NCBI GenBank assembly: GCA_021414245.1
Contig: JAIOOU010000011.1
Span: 59,881-123,880, forward strand
Direction of reading: 5' to 3'
Origin: Chloroflexota bacterium
GTDB lineage: Bacteria; Chloroflexota; Anaerolineae; Anaerolineales; Villigracilaceae
DNA length: 64,000 nucleotides
The notes under the pieces were generated by a model. The model was not told where the DNA came from. It did no database searches and saw only the letters and a list, made by a program, of their open reading frames with translations. A program made the translations under genes and the position numbers. Within the stretch, counting starts at the first letter, position 1. Every line of letters begins with the position of its first letter. This document shows positions 43,780 through 52,393 of this stretch, piece by piece.

Positions 43780-45161
43780 TACTCATTCGGCCTGAATACT
43801 TTCGTGGCGGCGTTCTCGAATTTCGCCAGCGCACCGCGGAAGACCAGTTCGACGCTCCCGACAGGACCGTTTCGATGTTTGGCGATGATGATCTCGGCCA
43901 CGTTATGCTTTTCGCTGTCCTTCTCGTACTGGTCGGGGCGATAGATGAACATGACGATATCCGCATCCTGTTCAAGGGAGCCGGATTCACGCAGGTCGGA
44001 AAGCACGGGTTTTTTGTCTGTGCGTTGTTCGACGGCGCGGCTTAATTGGGCCGCCGTCAGCACAGGCACATTCAACTCACGAGCCAGCACTTTCAGGCTG
44101 CGGGAGATGTGTGAGACTTCCTGCACGCGGTTGTCGTTGCGCGTGTCCCCGCCCATGAGCTGGAGATAATCCACAATGATCAGGTCAATGCCGAATTCCA
44201 TATGCAGGCGGCGGCATTTTGTGCGCAGCTGCAAAGGGGTAATGGCCGGGGTATCGTCAAGATACACATGCGTGTCCGAAAAAACTTCAATGGCATGCGT
44301 GAACAACGGCCATTCATGTTCCTCGAGCTGGCCGTTACGCAGGCGCTGTGAGTCGATCCCGGTTTCCTGGGCGATCAAACGCTGCACCACCTGTTCATTC
44401 GACATTTCCAGCGAGAAAATGGCAACATGCTTTTTGTGGGTTAACGCGGCGTTCTTGGCAATGGACAACAGAAAGCCGGTTTTACCCTGACCAGGGCGGC
44501 CCGCGATGATCAGCAGATCGGAAGGCTGCAGACCGGTCAGCATGCGATCCAGATCGATGAAGCCGGTCGGTACACCGTGAATCTCGTTGGGACGTTTGGC
44601 AAGGTCATCGATCCGGTCGTAATAGTCGCTCAACACGGCGGAGATCGGCTGCAGGTCATGCTTGAGGCGGCGTTCGCTTACATTGAACACGGCCTTTTCC
44701 GCCTCGTTCATCACATCGTCCACCGTGGAGGCCTCGTTGTAGGCAATCGAGGCGATCTTGTTGGCGGCGTTGATCATCTTGCGCCGGATGGAATGTCCCT
44801 CCACGATGCGGCCGTAGGATTCGGCATTCAAAGAGGATGGCACTTGATTGATGAGCGAAGTGAGATAGGCCGAGCCGCCCACATCCGCGAGCAGGCCCGC
44901 ACGGTCAAGCTCCTCGGAAAGCGTCAGCAGGTCCACCGGGATGCGTTGTTCGTGCAGACGCGCAAAGGCCTCCCAGATCCATTTGTTGCGGTGGATGTAA
45001 AAATCATCCGGCGACAGGAACTGGGCCACGTCATAATACACTTCGGTATTAATCAGTACCGCCCCTACTACGGCTTCTTCGGCTTCGCGGCTGTGAGGTA
45101 CTGCCGATGGCGTCTGGCTGGCGGGGGCGGCTGATTCTGTTTCGGGGAAATAATCTGTCAT
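43779..45161 (-). CDS. dnaB: replicative DNA helicase DnaB
   Basis: The ring helicase of the replication fork, 460 residues. N-terminal domain (about 15-125) with HSREAEEAVVGAVL, then a linker and the RecA-like motor: Walker A GRPGQGKT, EMSNEQVVQRL, Walker B IIVDYLQLM and the later SDLRESGSLEQDADIV. No intein is seen. It starts 15 bases after the DUF151 nuclease gene and heads the helicase-DnaD-loader unit. Confidence 0.95.
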   Translation of the reverse strand: MTDYFPETESAAPASQTPSAVPHSREAEEAVVGAVLINTEVYYDVAQFLSPDDFYIHRNKWIWEAFARLHEQRIPVDLLTLSEELDRAGLLADVGGSAYLTSLINQVPSSLNAESYGRIVEGHSIRRKMINAANKIASIAYNEASTVDDVMNEAEKAVFNVSERRLKHDLQPISAVLSDYYDRIDDLAKRPNEIHGVPTGFIDLDRMLTGLQPSDLLIIAGRPGQGKTGFLLSIAKNAALTHKKHVAIFSLEMSNEQVVQRLIAQETGIDSQRLRNGQLEEHEWPLFTHAIEVFSDTHVYLDDTPAITPLQLRTKCRRLHMEFGIDLIIVDYLQLMGGDTRNDNRVQEVSHISRSLKVLARELNVPVLTAAQLSRAVEQRTDKKPVLSDLRESGSLEQDADIVMFIYRPDQYEKDSEKHNVAEIIIAKHRNGPVGSVELVFRGALAKFENAATKVFRPNE

Positions 45162-45176
45162 GGAAGGGGATCAGCT

Positions 45177-45746
45177 TTAGGTTGAGGAGGAATCGGGCTT
45201 GTCTTTATCCGGATTGTCGATATCGAGCTTGTCGATGAAATCCTTAAAAACGGACAATCGATCGTTGGCTTCATCCGAGAGCGGCGCGGGAGCTTCCTTG
45301 CGCGGCGCGGTCGGACTGGCGGTTTCGGGAATGTCCTGATCGGGCATCATGCCGGCCGCCTCCATCACACTGGAGTGGACCAGGATGGGCACATGCGCGC
45401 GCACGGCGATGGCGATCGCATCGGAGGGACGCGAATCCACGTTGACCTCACGGCCGTCCACCTCGGCAACGATGTTCCCATAAAAAATATCATCCTGCAG
45501 TTTGATGATCTCGACCCGGGTCACACGCGCATTGAACGCGCCGAACACGTTCTTAAGCAGGTCGTGCGTCAACGGGCGGACCTTTTCAATTTCCTGCAGG
45601 GCAATGGTAATCGCCTCCGCCTCGTAAGGTCCCACCCAAATGGTAAGGTAGCGCTCGGTATCGACCTGTTTCAGCACAACCACCCGCGACGGGGCCATTA
45701 AATGTACGCGGATGCTATCAATGACAACTTCGATCATATCTGACAT
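45177..45746 (-). CDS. bifunctional nuclease family (DUF151) protein
   Basis: A protein of 189 residues. The DUF151 core covers about residues 1-130, with LTIWVGPYEAEAI, RPLTHDLL and the highly conserved SRPSDAIAIAVR. Relatives have been described with DNase/RNase activity. The C-terminal 50 residues are Pro/Ala/Asp-rich. I chose the ATG at 45746 because a GGAG ribosome site precedes it; an ATG 18 bases further up lacks one. It is the first gene of the minus-strand dnaB operon. Confidence 0.85.
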   Translation of the reverse strand: MSDMIEVVIDSIRVHLMAPSRVVVLKQVDTERYLTIWVGPYEAEAITIALQEIEKVRPLTHDLLKNVFGAFNARVTRVEIIKLQDDIFYGNIVAEVDGREVNVDSRPSDAIAIAVRAHVPILVHSSVMEAAGMMPDQDIPETASPTAPRKEAPAPLSDEANDRLSVFKDFIDKLDIDNPDKDKPDSSST

Positions 45747-45906
45747 AGGAGAACTCCAATGCATCTATTTTAGCATAAATAAATCCAGGCCCGCAGGACG
45801 GCCTTCAACGACCCGAAAACAGGGTCCATCTTTTGAACAGCAGGCAGGGATGCCGGTTTCGATTTGCCAGAAAAATGAATCAAGGCTATAATCGGCTTCG
45901 CTCAAT

Positions 45907-45981
<75 letters not shown>

Positions 45982-46053
45982 CAGCTTAACAGAACCGTCC
46001 AATCGAAGGGGCGGTTCTGTTTTTTTACAGGCGCTTAAGGTTTATAAATAATC

Positions 46054-46410
46054 ATGGAAACAACGGAAGAAACAAGCGATTCCCCGGTCAACGCACAATC
46101 TGTGATCAGCCTTGTGCTCGGCATCCTGACCATCCTGTTTTTTTGCACAGGATTATCCCCGATTCCCTTTACAGGATTTATTTGTTTTCCCTTGAGCGTT
46201 TTGCTGGGTCTGCTTGCGCTGATCTTCGGGGTCATCTCACTGACCAGAATCCGCAGGCACAATCACTCCGGCCGGCCGATGGCCTGGATGGGCATCACGA
46301 TCGGCGGATTTGTATTCCTGTGTTTGTTGTGCATGCTGGTTTTGGCGGCCTCGTTGTTTATTTTTGCGCCCGATCAGGTGCAGCCTTTCCTAAAAAATTA
46401 CCGGATATAA
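46054..46410 (+). CDS. DUF4190 membrane protein
   Basis: A protein of 118 residues with two or three hydrophobic segments (about 16-40, 45-65, 82-108) and the DUF4190 style: a GLLALIFGVISL helix followed by GRPMAWMGITIGG. The role is unknown; such domains are common in small bacterial membrane proteins. It lies between the two tRNA genes and no terminator is obvious. Confidence 0.75.
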   Translation: METTEETSDSPVNAQSVISLVLGILTILFFCTGLSPIPFTGFICFPLSVLLGLLALIFGVISLTRIRRHNHSGRPMAWMGITIGGFVFLCLLCMLVLAASLFIFAPDQVQPFLKNYRI

Positions 46411-46454
46411 AGCGTCTCACTTGCGCATCTATCTTCTCTCGGGTATGCTTGCCA

Positions 46455-46552
46455 GCGGGAGTGGTTAGGTCCCGGTGGGCTTCCTGGTCTTCAACACCTG
46501 TGGCGGGTCGCGTTGCGAGCCGCGGTGGGTTCGACTCCCATCCACTCCCGCT
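46455..46552 (+). tRNA. selC: selenocysteine tRNA, anticodon TCA
   Basis: A tRNA of unusual size, about 98 bases. A long acceptor stem (GCGGGAGT with ACTCCCGC, extendable by one pair), anticodon loop CTTCAAC giving TCA (46491-46493), a long variable arm (GCGGGTCG...CGAGCCGC), and T loop TTCGACT. These are the hallmarks of tRNA-Sec, which reads UGA with SelB. One mismatch in the anticodon stem is noted. No selA, selB or selD is in the window. Confidence 0.85.
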
Positions 46553-46612
46553 TCACCGCCCATTCAGACCCGCCATCCAGCGTCTGTCATTTATTGTTCA
46601 AAAAGGTTCCCC

Positions 46613-47791
46613 ATGTCCCAGCCTGAAACCGAAGTATTAACCCATCTTGTTTCCCGCGTATTCCGCGTTGAAGACGTAACCAGCGAGGATCCCCGCAAGG
46701 GATTTTTCCTGCGCTACCGCGGACAGTTGATCAGTGAAGAGTCCGCCGAAGCCTACGACCAGCTGTCTGAAGCGCTGAGTCCGTTTAATGTCATGCCGCT
46801 TTTCCGATTGGAGGAGGGCCGGCAGGTGATTTATATTGCCCCAAAGCTGCCCGAGCCCGGGAAGGACAAGATCTCCACGAATGTCATTCTCTTCGTACTG
46901 ACCGTTTTTAGTGTCATGCTGGCAGGCGCCCAGCCGGAAGGTCCGATACCCGCCGATACAGCAGGGCAATTGCTTTTGCTGGCAAAGAGTATTTTCACCG
47001 GCTGGCCTTTCGCTTTAAGCCTGCTGGGCATACTGCTGGCGCATGAGTTCGGTCATTATTTCATGAGCCGTTATCACAAAACCCCGGCCACATTACCGTA
47101 CTTTATTCCACTTCCGATCAGTCCGCTCGGAACAATGGGCGCCGCCATCATTATGCGGGGAATCCCCAAAAACAAACGAATCCTTTTTGACATCGGCATC
47201 GCCGGTCCGATCGCAGGACTGATCGTAGCAATCCCGGTCTTATTTTACGGATTATCCCTCTCCACGCTGGGACCCATCGACCCAAGTCCAAATGGGTTTC
47301 TGGAAGGCAACTCCCTTCTTTATTTGTTTGCGAAGTTCGTCACCTTCGGAAAACTTCTTCCTGCGCCTGTTGAGTCACAAGGCCTTTTATACTGGCTGCA
47401 ATATTTCTTCACGGGCCACCCGGTTCCCTTTGGCGGGTTGGATGTGTTCATTCATCCCGTGGCCTTCGCAGGCTGGGCAGGCATCCTCGTTACGGCACTA
47501 AACCTGATTCCTGCCGGCACCCTGGACGGTGGGCATGTGATCTACGGTTTGTTCGGTGACAAGGCCCGCAAGGCCTTTCCATTCATCGTGGGCATCCTGC
47601 TCGTACTTGGCATCTTCTGGAGTGGATGGTGGCTGTGGGCAGCCCTGCTCTTCTGGCTGGGACGCGTACACGCTGAACCCTTGGATCAGATCACCACGCT
47701 CGACCCCAAACGACGCCTGCTTGGCTTTGCGATGATCCTTGTCTTCCTTTTGGTATTTATGCCCGTCCCCTTCATGTCCCTCGCCCAATGA
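46613..47791 (+). CDS. site-2-type intramembrane metalloprotease (M50)
   Basis: A protein of 392 residues. A soluble N-terminal domain (1-90) precedes a multi-helix core with zinc motif HEFGH and the distal NLIPAGTLDGGH that supplies the third ligand. The order and the N-terminal domain resemble the EGY-type branch of cyanobacteria and chloroplasts rather than RseP, and no PDZ domain is seen. The substrate is unknown. The ATG at 46613 is the first after the tRNA-Sec; the stop overlaps the next start (ATGA). Confidence 0.87.
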   Translation: MSQPETEVLTHLVSRVFRVEDVTSEDPRKGFFLRYRGQLISEESAEAYDQLSEALSPFNVMPLFRLEEGRQVIYIAPKLPEPGKDKISTNVILFVLTVFSVMLAGAQPEGPIPADTAGQLLLLAKSIFTGWPFALSLLGILLAHEFGHYFMSRYHKTPATLPYFIPLPISPLGTMGAAIIMRGIPKNKRILFDIGIAGPIAGLIVAIPVLFYGLSLSTLGPIDPSPNGFLEGNSLLYLFAKFVTFGKLLPAPVESQGLLYWLQYFFTGHPVPFGGLDVFIHPVAFAGWAGILVTALNLIPAGTLDGGHVIYGLFGDKARKAFPFIVGILLVLGIFWSGWWLWAALLFWLGRVHAEPLDQITTLDPKRRLLGFAMILVFLLVFMPVPFMSLAQ

Positions 47792-49158
47792 AAAAAATAT
47801 TTCCCTTTTTATTCCTTATTTGTATTCTTTTAACTGCCTGCGGCGCGAAAGCAATCTCCACGGCCGGCCCGACCGGGACGCAAAGCGCCTCAAAAACACC
47901 CCAAACAGGATCCACCAACGAAGCAGGCAGCAAGCTTCAGGTCAGGGAAGAGGCGTTGAAGGGCCTGGAGATCACTGTCTGGACGCCGTGGTATGGCATC
48001 GAGTCGACTCTGTTCGATTCGCTGGTCAATGAGTTCAATGCGAAGAACGACTGGGGCATCAAGGTCGCTGCGCAAAGCCAGGTCAACTTCACCAACATCT
48101 ATGAAACCGTGACCACCTCCCTGCCAACATCGCAAAGACCCGATCTGGTGATCGCCCTGCCCGAGCATGCACTTGAGTGGAATGATGACGGTGTGGTAAC
48201 GGACCTGACCCCGTATGTCGGGGATCCAAAATATGGAATAGACACAAAGGACTTCCCCCCCGCATTTTGGGATCAGGATATCAACGGGAATACCCGCGTG
48301 GCGGTCCCTGCCCAGCGCACCGCGCGATTTCTGTTATGGAACGAGACCTGGGCGGGCAAACTTGGTTTTTCTTCGGCACCTGCGAGTGCCGAGGATTTTC
48401 AAAAGCAAGCCTGCGGCGCGCATCTCTCAAAGACAAAGGATGAATCCACCCTGGATGATTTCATGGGCGGCTGGATCGTGGACACCGACCCGATGACCGC
48501 CTACGCCTGGATGCTGGCCTTTGACGGCGGCGTTCTGGAAGGCGATGGGTACCGCTTCCTCAGACCCGGCAATATTGAAGCCTTCAAATATTTGCGCGGA
48601 CTTTCCGAGGCCAGCTGTGCATGGGAGGTCAAGGAGACCAAACCGGTTGCCGCCTTCGCGAACCGCGACGCCCTCTTCATCACAGCCAGCCTGGAAGACC
48701 TGCCAGGGATCGCGCGTGAATTTGCGGCTGCGAACAATACCGATAAATGGAAGGTCATCCCCTTCCCCGGAAAAAATGACGGCGCTTTCGTCATCTACGG
48801 TTCTTCCTATGTCATCCTGCAGTCAACGGATGAGGAACAACTTGCGACCTGGCTCTTCACCCGCTGGCTGTTGGAAAACGAACAGGACGCCCGATGGGTG
48901 GAGACCACTCACCGCTTCCCGCTTCGCTCTTCGACCATGGATCTGCTCGGCGACTACAAGAAGACCCACCCCCAATGGGCACAGGCCATCGATTTGCTGC
49001 CCCAGGGGGAATTGCAACCTCAGAAGGCCTCATGGCGTACTATTAAAACAATGCTTGGCGATGGCTTCGACCACATGTATCGGGTCAACGTGCCCAGCGG
49101 GCAGGTGGCAGCGATCCTCGCGCAGATGGAATCCCTTGTACGGGATCTTAGCCAATAA
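47788..49158 (+). CDS. extracellular solute-binding lipoprotein (family 1, sugar type)
   Basis: A protein of 456 residues with lipobox LLTAC and a Thr/Ser spacer. The body matches the maltose-type binding proteins: ITVWTPWYG at the start of the mature domain, then VTDLTPYVGDP, and a hinge region with DAWML-like helices (ayawmlafdGG). Such proteins deliver sugars to ABC permeases, but no permease or ATPase gene is adjacent, so it is an orphan. It overlaps the protease gene by four bases. Confidence 0.83.
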   Translation: MKKIFPFLFLICILLTACGAKAISTAGPTGTQSASKTPQTGSTNEAGSKLQVREEALKGLEITVWTPWYGIESTLFDSLVNEFNAKNDWGIKVAAQSQVNFTNIYETVTTSLPTSQRPDLVIALPEHALEWNDDGVVTDLTPYVGDPKYGIDTKDFPPAFWDQDINGNTRVAVPAQRTARFLLWNETWAGKLGFSSAPASAEDFQKQACGAHLSKTKDESTLDDFMGGWIVDTDPMTAYAWMLAFDGGVLEGDGYRFLRPGNIEAFKYLRGLSEASCAWEVKETKPVAAFANRDALFITASLEDLPGIAREFAAANNTDKWKVIPFPGKNDGAFVIYGSSYVILQSTDEEQLATWLFTRWLLENEQDARWVETTHRFPLRSSTMDLLGDYKKTHPQWAQAIDLLPQGELQPQKASWRTIKTMLGDGFDHMYRVNVPSGQVAAILAQMESLVRDLSQ

Positions 49159-49171
49159 AAAGGAGACCCCC

Positions 49172-49948
49172 ATGACTCAATCTGAATATCGGGCACGCCA
49201 GGTGGGAGCCAAGACAAGTGAAGTGATCAATTATCACCGGGACGACGAAAAGCCCGGCAAACCCCTGCACCTCCTCATCCCAGGCGGGCTGATCGCGCTG
49301 GGAAGCCTGGCTTTGATCGTTTTTATCGGATATCAGGCCTGGTTTGAAAATAAACTTGACCAAAATCTTGCGATTACGCTCATCATGATCCTCGCCCCTA
49401 TTTATGTGGGCGGCGTGTTTCTTTTCAGTTATGGATACGAGTTGTATAACATCCCGCGTGCGATCCGGTTGACTGCGATCATCGTTTTTGTAACCCTGGC
49501 GGCGGTGGTGATCGTGGCGGTGCTGTTTGTTGTGCTGGGTAATTCAAACGGAAAATCAAGTTCCTCCAGCAGCGGAAAATCCTCCTCCAAATCCTCTTCC
49601 TCGTCCAAGGTTTCCGCAAACAAGAGCGATCTCGGCGGCGGGTTGATCGGCGCCGCAGGCGCTGTCGGCAAAAAATCCTCATCTTCCTCAAATAGCTCCT
49701 CGGCAGGTGGCAATTATCACGGCGGCGGAAACGTGTTCGTCGGAGGCGGAGGCCGGACCCGGGTCGAAACGCATGAGGTGACGAAGGAAGTGGTCAAGGA
49801 AGTGCCCAAGGAACCCATGCCGATCACCTGCCCGTTTTGTACGCGGTCCTACACGCCGGTGGACAACAAATATATTTGCCCGAGCTGCGGAGCGGCCACA
49901 CCCAAGGAATTGATCGAAGAATCGCAGATGCCGAAAACACAAAAATAA
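49172..49948 (+). CDS. two-helix membrane protein with Ser-rich linker and zinc ribbon
   Basis: A protein of 258 residues. Two or three membrane helices (about 35-57, 67-87, 97-119), then a Ser/Lys-rich low-complexity stretch (about 124-175), a Gly-rich patch, a short acidic/basic helix (EVTKEVVKEVPKEP) and a C-terminal zinc ribbon with CPFC and CPSC. The zinc ribbon should be cytoplasmic. Function is unknown. The ATG at 49172 has an AAGGAGA ribosome site; a longer frame overlaps the previous gene and is a shadow. Confidence 0.7.
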   Translation: MTQSEYRARQVGAKTSEVINYHRDDEKPGKPLHLLIPGGLIALGSLALIVFIGYQAWFENKLDQNLAITLIMILAPIYVGGVFLFSYGYELYNIPRAIRLTAIIVFVTLAAVVIVAVLFVVLGNSNGKSSSSSSGKSSSKSSSSSKVSANKSDLGGGLIGAAGAVGKKSSSSSNSSSAGGNYHGGGNVFVGGGGRTRVETHEVTKEVVKEVPKEPMPITCPFCTRSYTPVDNKYICPSCGAATPKELIEESQMPKTQK

Positions 49949-49954
49949 TGTTGT

Positions 49955-49988
49955 AAAATGACAGTCACCGGGTGACTGTCATTTTTAT
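49955..49988 (+). terminator. intrinsic terminator
   Basis: A 13-15-bp stem (AAAATGACAGTCA with its complement) followed by ATTTTTATTT. Confidence 0.85.
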
Positions 49989-50028
49989 TTAAGAGAGTCC
50001 CGTATCAGACAAGGAATCGAAATAATCC

Positions 50029-51219
50029 ATGAAACAATTCAAATGGCAGATCGTTTTGATCCTGGCGGCAATTGCCGTCTATTTTACATTTCCCTATTTC
50101 GACAAGGTTCAACTGCCGGGGGACGGTTTTGCCACAATGGGCTCGGGCACGGTGCGCGCCGAGGTGATCAGGATCATAGAGGAAGGCCAGATTGACCTGG
50201 GTGGACATGTGCAGAAATACCAGGTGGCGCGCGTCAACATCCTTGAAGGGGAATATGCAGGCATTCCCATGGAGATCGATTACGGCCGGCGGCAGATTCG
50301 CTCGGATGATTACGATCTGGTGGCCGGGCAGCAGATCATGGTTTCCATCAGCAAGACCCCGCAAAACGTGGTCAATGCTTATTTTGTGGATTTCATCCGC
50401 AGTACACCGATCCTATGGTTGACAATTATTTTCGCGGGAGCCATCCTGCTGATCAGCCGCTGGAAGGGACTGGGCGCCCTGCTTAGCATGATTTTCAGTT
50501 TATACATCATCATCGACTACATCATCCCGCACATTCTGATCGGCGAGGACCCGCTGCGGGTGAGCATTATCGGTTCGGCCCTCCTGTTGGGTATCACGTT
50601 ATATCTCACTTACGGCTGGAATTTGAAAACGCATTCCTCCGTGATCAGCATGATCCTCGTGTTGATCATCACAGGCATACTCTCGGCCCTGTTCGTGGTC
50701 TTCGCAAAACTGAACGGTACCGGCGATGAAAATGTGATGTTCCTGATGCAGGCCATGGACACGCCCATCAACCTGCGCGGACTTTTGCTGGGCGGCATGA
50801 TCATCGGCGCGCTGGGCGTGCTGGATGACCTGGTCACAACCCAGGCCTCGGCTGTTTTTGAACTTCACCATGCCAATCCGAATTTCGGATTTCGGGCTTT
50901 GTACAACTCCGCCATGCGCATCGGCCAGGATCACGTGGCGGCCACGGTCAACACCCTGGTGCTGGCTTATGCCGGAGCCTCCCTGCCCATGCTTTTGCTG
51001 TTTTCCCTGGCCCGCGGAGACTATGGTTCGCTGATCAATTTCTCCTTCATCGCCGAGGAGATCGTGCGGACCCTGGTCGGCTCGCTCGGGCTGATCGCAG
51101 CGGTACCGCTCACCACCGTCATCGCCATTCTATTCGCTCAAAGGGCCGGGTCGCTCGGGCGCTGGGAGCAGTTTCTCGGTCCCGAGGGAGGCGAAGATGG
51201 ACATGGCCACTTCCATTAA
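50029..51219 (+). CDS. YibE/F family membrane protein
   Basis: A protein of 396 residues. One N-terminal helix, an external beta-rich domain (about 30-125), then seven or so membrane helices with the family pattern, including GALGVLDDLVTTQASAV and SAMRIGQDHVAATVNTL. The C-terminus is His-rich (GHGHFH). The transport or structural role of YibE/F is not established. The gene stands alone between two terminator or promoter regions. Confidence 0.85.
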   Translation: MKQFKWQIVLILAAIAVYFTFPYFDKVQLPGDGFATMGSGTVRAEVIRIIEEGQIDLGGHVQKYQVARVNILEGEYAGIPMEIDYGRRQIRSDDYDLVAGQQIMVSISKTPQNVVNAYFVDFIRSTPILWLTIIFAGAILLISRWKGLGALLSMIFSLYIIIDYIIPHILIGEDPLRVSIIGSALLLGITLYLTYGWNLKTHSSVISMILVLIITGILSALFVVFAKLNGTGDENVMFLMQAMDTPINLRGLLLGGMIIGALGVLDDLVTTQASAVFELHHANPNFGFRALYNSAMRIGQDHVAATVNTLVLAYAGASLPMLLLFSLARGDYGSLINFSFIAEEIVRTLVGSLGLIAAVPLTTVIAILFAQRAGSLGRWEQFLGPEGGEDGHGHFH

Positions 51220-51279
51220 ATGCAACTTTTTCCGCAGACCTGCGTAAAGTAAGGTAGAAAGTCTCATCAAGGAGCACGC

Positions 51280-51882
51280 GTGAACGAAGAACTGGCCTGG
51301 GTTCTCCAGGCTCAACAAGGCAGCGACGAGGCATTTACCCATCTCGTCGAAACCTACCAAACCCCGGTTTTCAACCTGTGCTATCGCATGTTGGGAGAAC
51401 CTGACCTGGCAGAGGATGCCGCGCAGGAAACGTTTTTGCGCGCCTTCCAGCACCTGCATCGCTACGACCAGAAACGTCCGTTCGCGACCTGGCTGCTCTC
51501 GATCGCGGCCCATTATTGCATCGACAGGCTGCGCCGCAGAAAGTTTTCGATGTTCTCGATGGACGCGGAGGACGATGAAGGCAACACCTTTGAACTGCCT
51601 GACCCCGATTCCCCCGACCCCGAAGCTGAATCCGTCCGAGGACAGACCCGTGACCGGATCCAGGCCATGCTGAAAGACCTTGATGATACCGACCGTGCCG
51701 CGATCATCATGCGCTACTGGTATGACTACTCTGAAGCAGAAATCGCCGAGTCGCTGCGATTGACGGTCAGTGCGGTCAAGAGCCGGCTGCACCGTGCCCG
51801 CAAGGAACTGGCGGGCCTGTGGCAGGAAGAGGAAGCGCGTGCTGAGACCGAAAGGAGACCCTATGAATCACCGGCCTTTTGA
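51280..51882 (+). CDS. ECF-type RNA polymerase sigma factor
   Basis: A protein of 200 residues with GTG start and AAGGAG ribosome site. Region 2 (about 20-90) has QETFLRAFQHLHRYD and RPFATWLLSIAAHYCIDRLRRRK; region 4 (about 130-185) has YSEAEIAESLRLTVSAVKSRLHRARKEL. An acidic linker joins them. It should direct transcription of an envelope-linked regulon and is likely held inactive by the anti-sigma factor encoded next, whose start lies inside its 3' end. Confidence 0.9.
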   Translation: MNEELAWVLQAQQGSDEAFTHLVETYQTPVFNLCYRMLGEPDLAEDAAQETFLRAFQHLHRYDQKRPFATWLLSIAAHYCIDRLRRRKFSMFSMDAEDDEGNTFELPDPDSPDPEAESVRGQTRDRIQAMLKDLDDTDRAAIIMRYWYDYSEAEIAESLRLTVSAVKSRLHRARKELAGLWQEEEARAETERRPYESPAF

Positions 51883-52393
51883 AGAATGGCTATTGAACGA
51901 TAAAAATTTAAACCCCGCTGAAAAGCGCGAACTGGATCTGCACCTGCGGACCTGCGTCCACTGCACGGCCCTCTCCGCGACCGGTCTGGCCCTGCGCTCC
52001 ACGAGTGTGGTTGCACCGGCCGCCGGGTTTACAGTCCGCTTTCAGCAGCGCCTCGCCGCCCAAAAGATCGCAGAGCGCCGCCGCAGATTGTGGGGCGCGC
52101 TGATCCTGATCGTGGGCGGGCTGGGGCTATTGAGCTGGTTCGCCGCGCCTTACATGATCGCATTCCTTTCCTCTCCAGTGCAATGGATCACAGCAGCAAT
52201 CAGCTATTTTCTATTCGTCCTTACCTCCGTTCAAGCCCTGACCCAGGTAATGACAGTACTGGCCCGCATCCTGCCTGATTTTTTCTCGCCCTACATCTGG
52301 ATGGTTCTCATATCCGCGCTGGCTGGTTTCGGCCTTTTGTGGACAATCTCAATCTGGCGGTTTAGCCGCACACCGCAAGGAGTCTCTGCATGA
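51863..52393 (+). CDS. membrane anti-sigma factor with zinc finger
   Basis: A protein of 176 residues. The cytoplasmic N-terminus holds a ZAS-type zinc motif HLRTCVHC (His-x3-Cys-x2-Cys), then a basic helix and three membrane segments (about 75-97, 105-135 and 145-165). It overlaps the sigma gene by 20 bases, and its stop overlaps the next start (ATGA). The AAAGGAGA ribosome site before 51863 supports this start rather than an upstream in-frame one. Confidence 0.85.
   Translation: MNHRPFEEWLLNDKNLNPAEKRELDLHLRTCVHCTALSATGLALRSTSVVAPAAGFTVRFQQRLAAQKIAERRRRLWGALILIVGGLGLLSWFAAPYMIAFLSSPVQWITAAISYFLFVLTSVQALTQVMTVLARILPDFFSPYIWMVLISALAGFGLLWTISIWRFSRTPQGVSA

Noticed and set aside
46475..46612. 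N-terminal extension of the S2P protease
   Set aside because: It would read through the tRNA-Sec gene; the ATG at 46613 starts the protein-like sequence.
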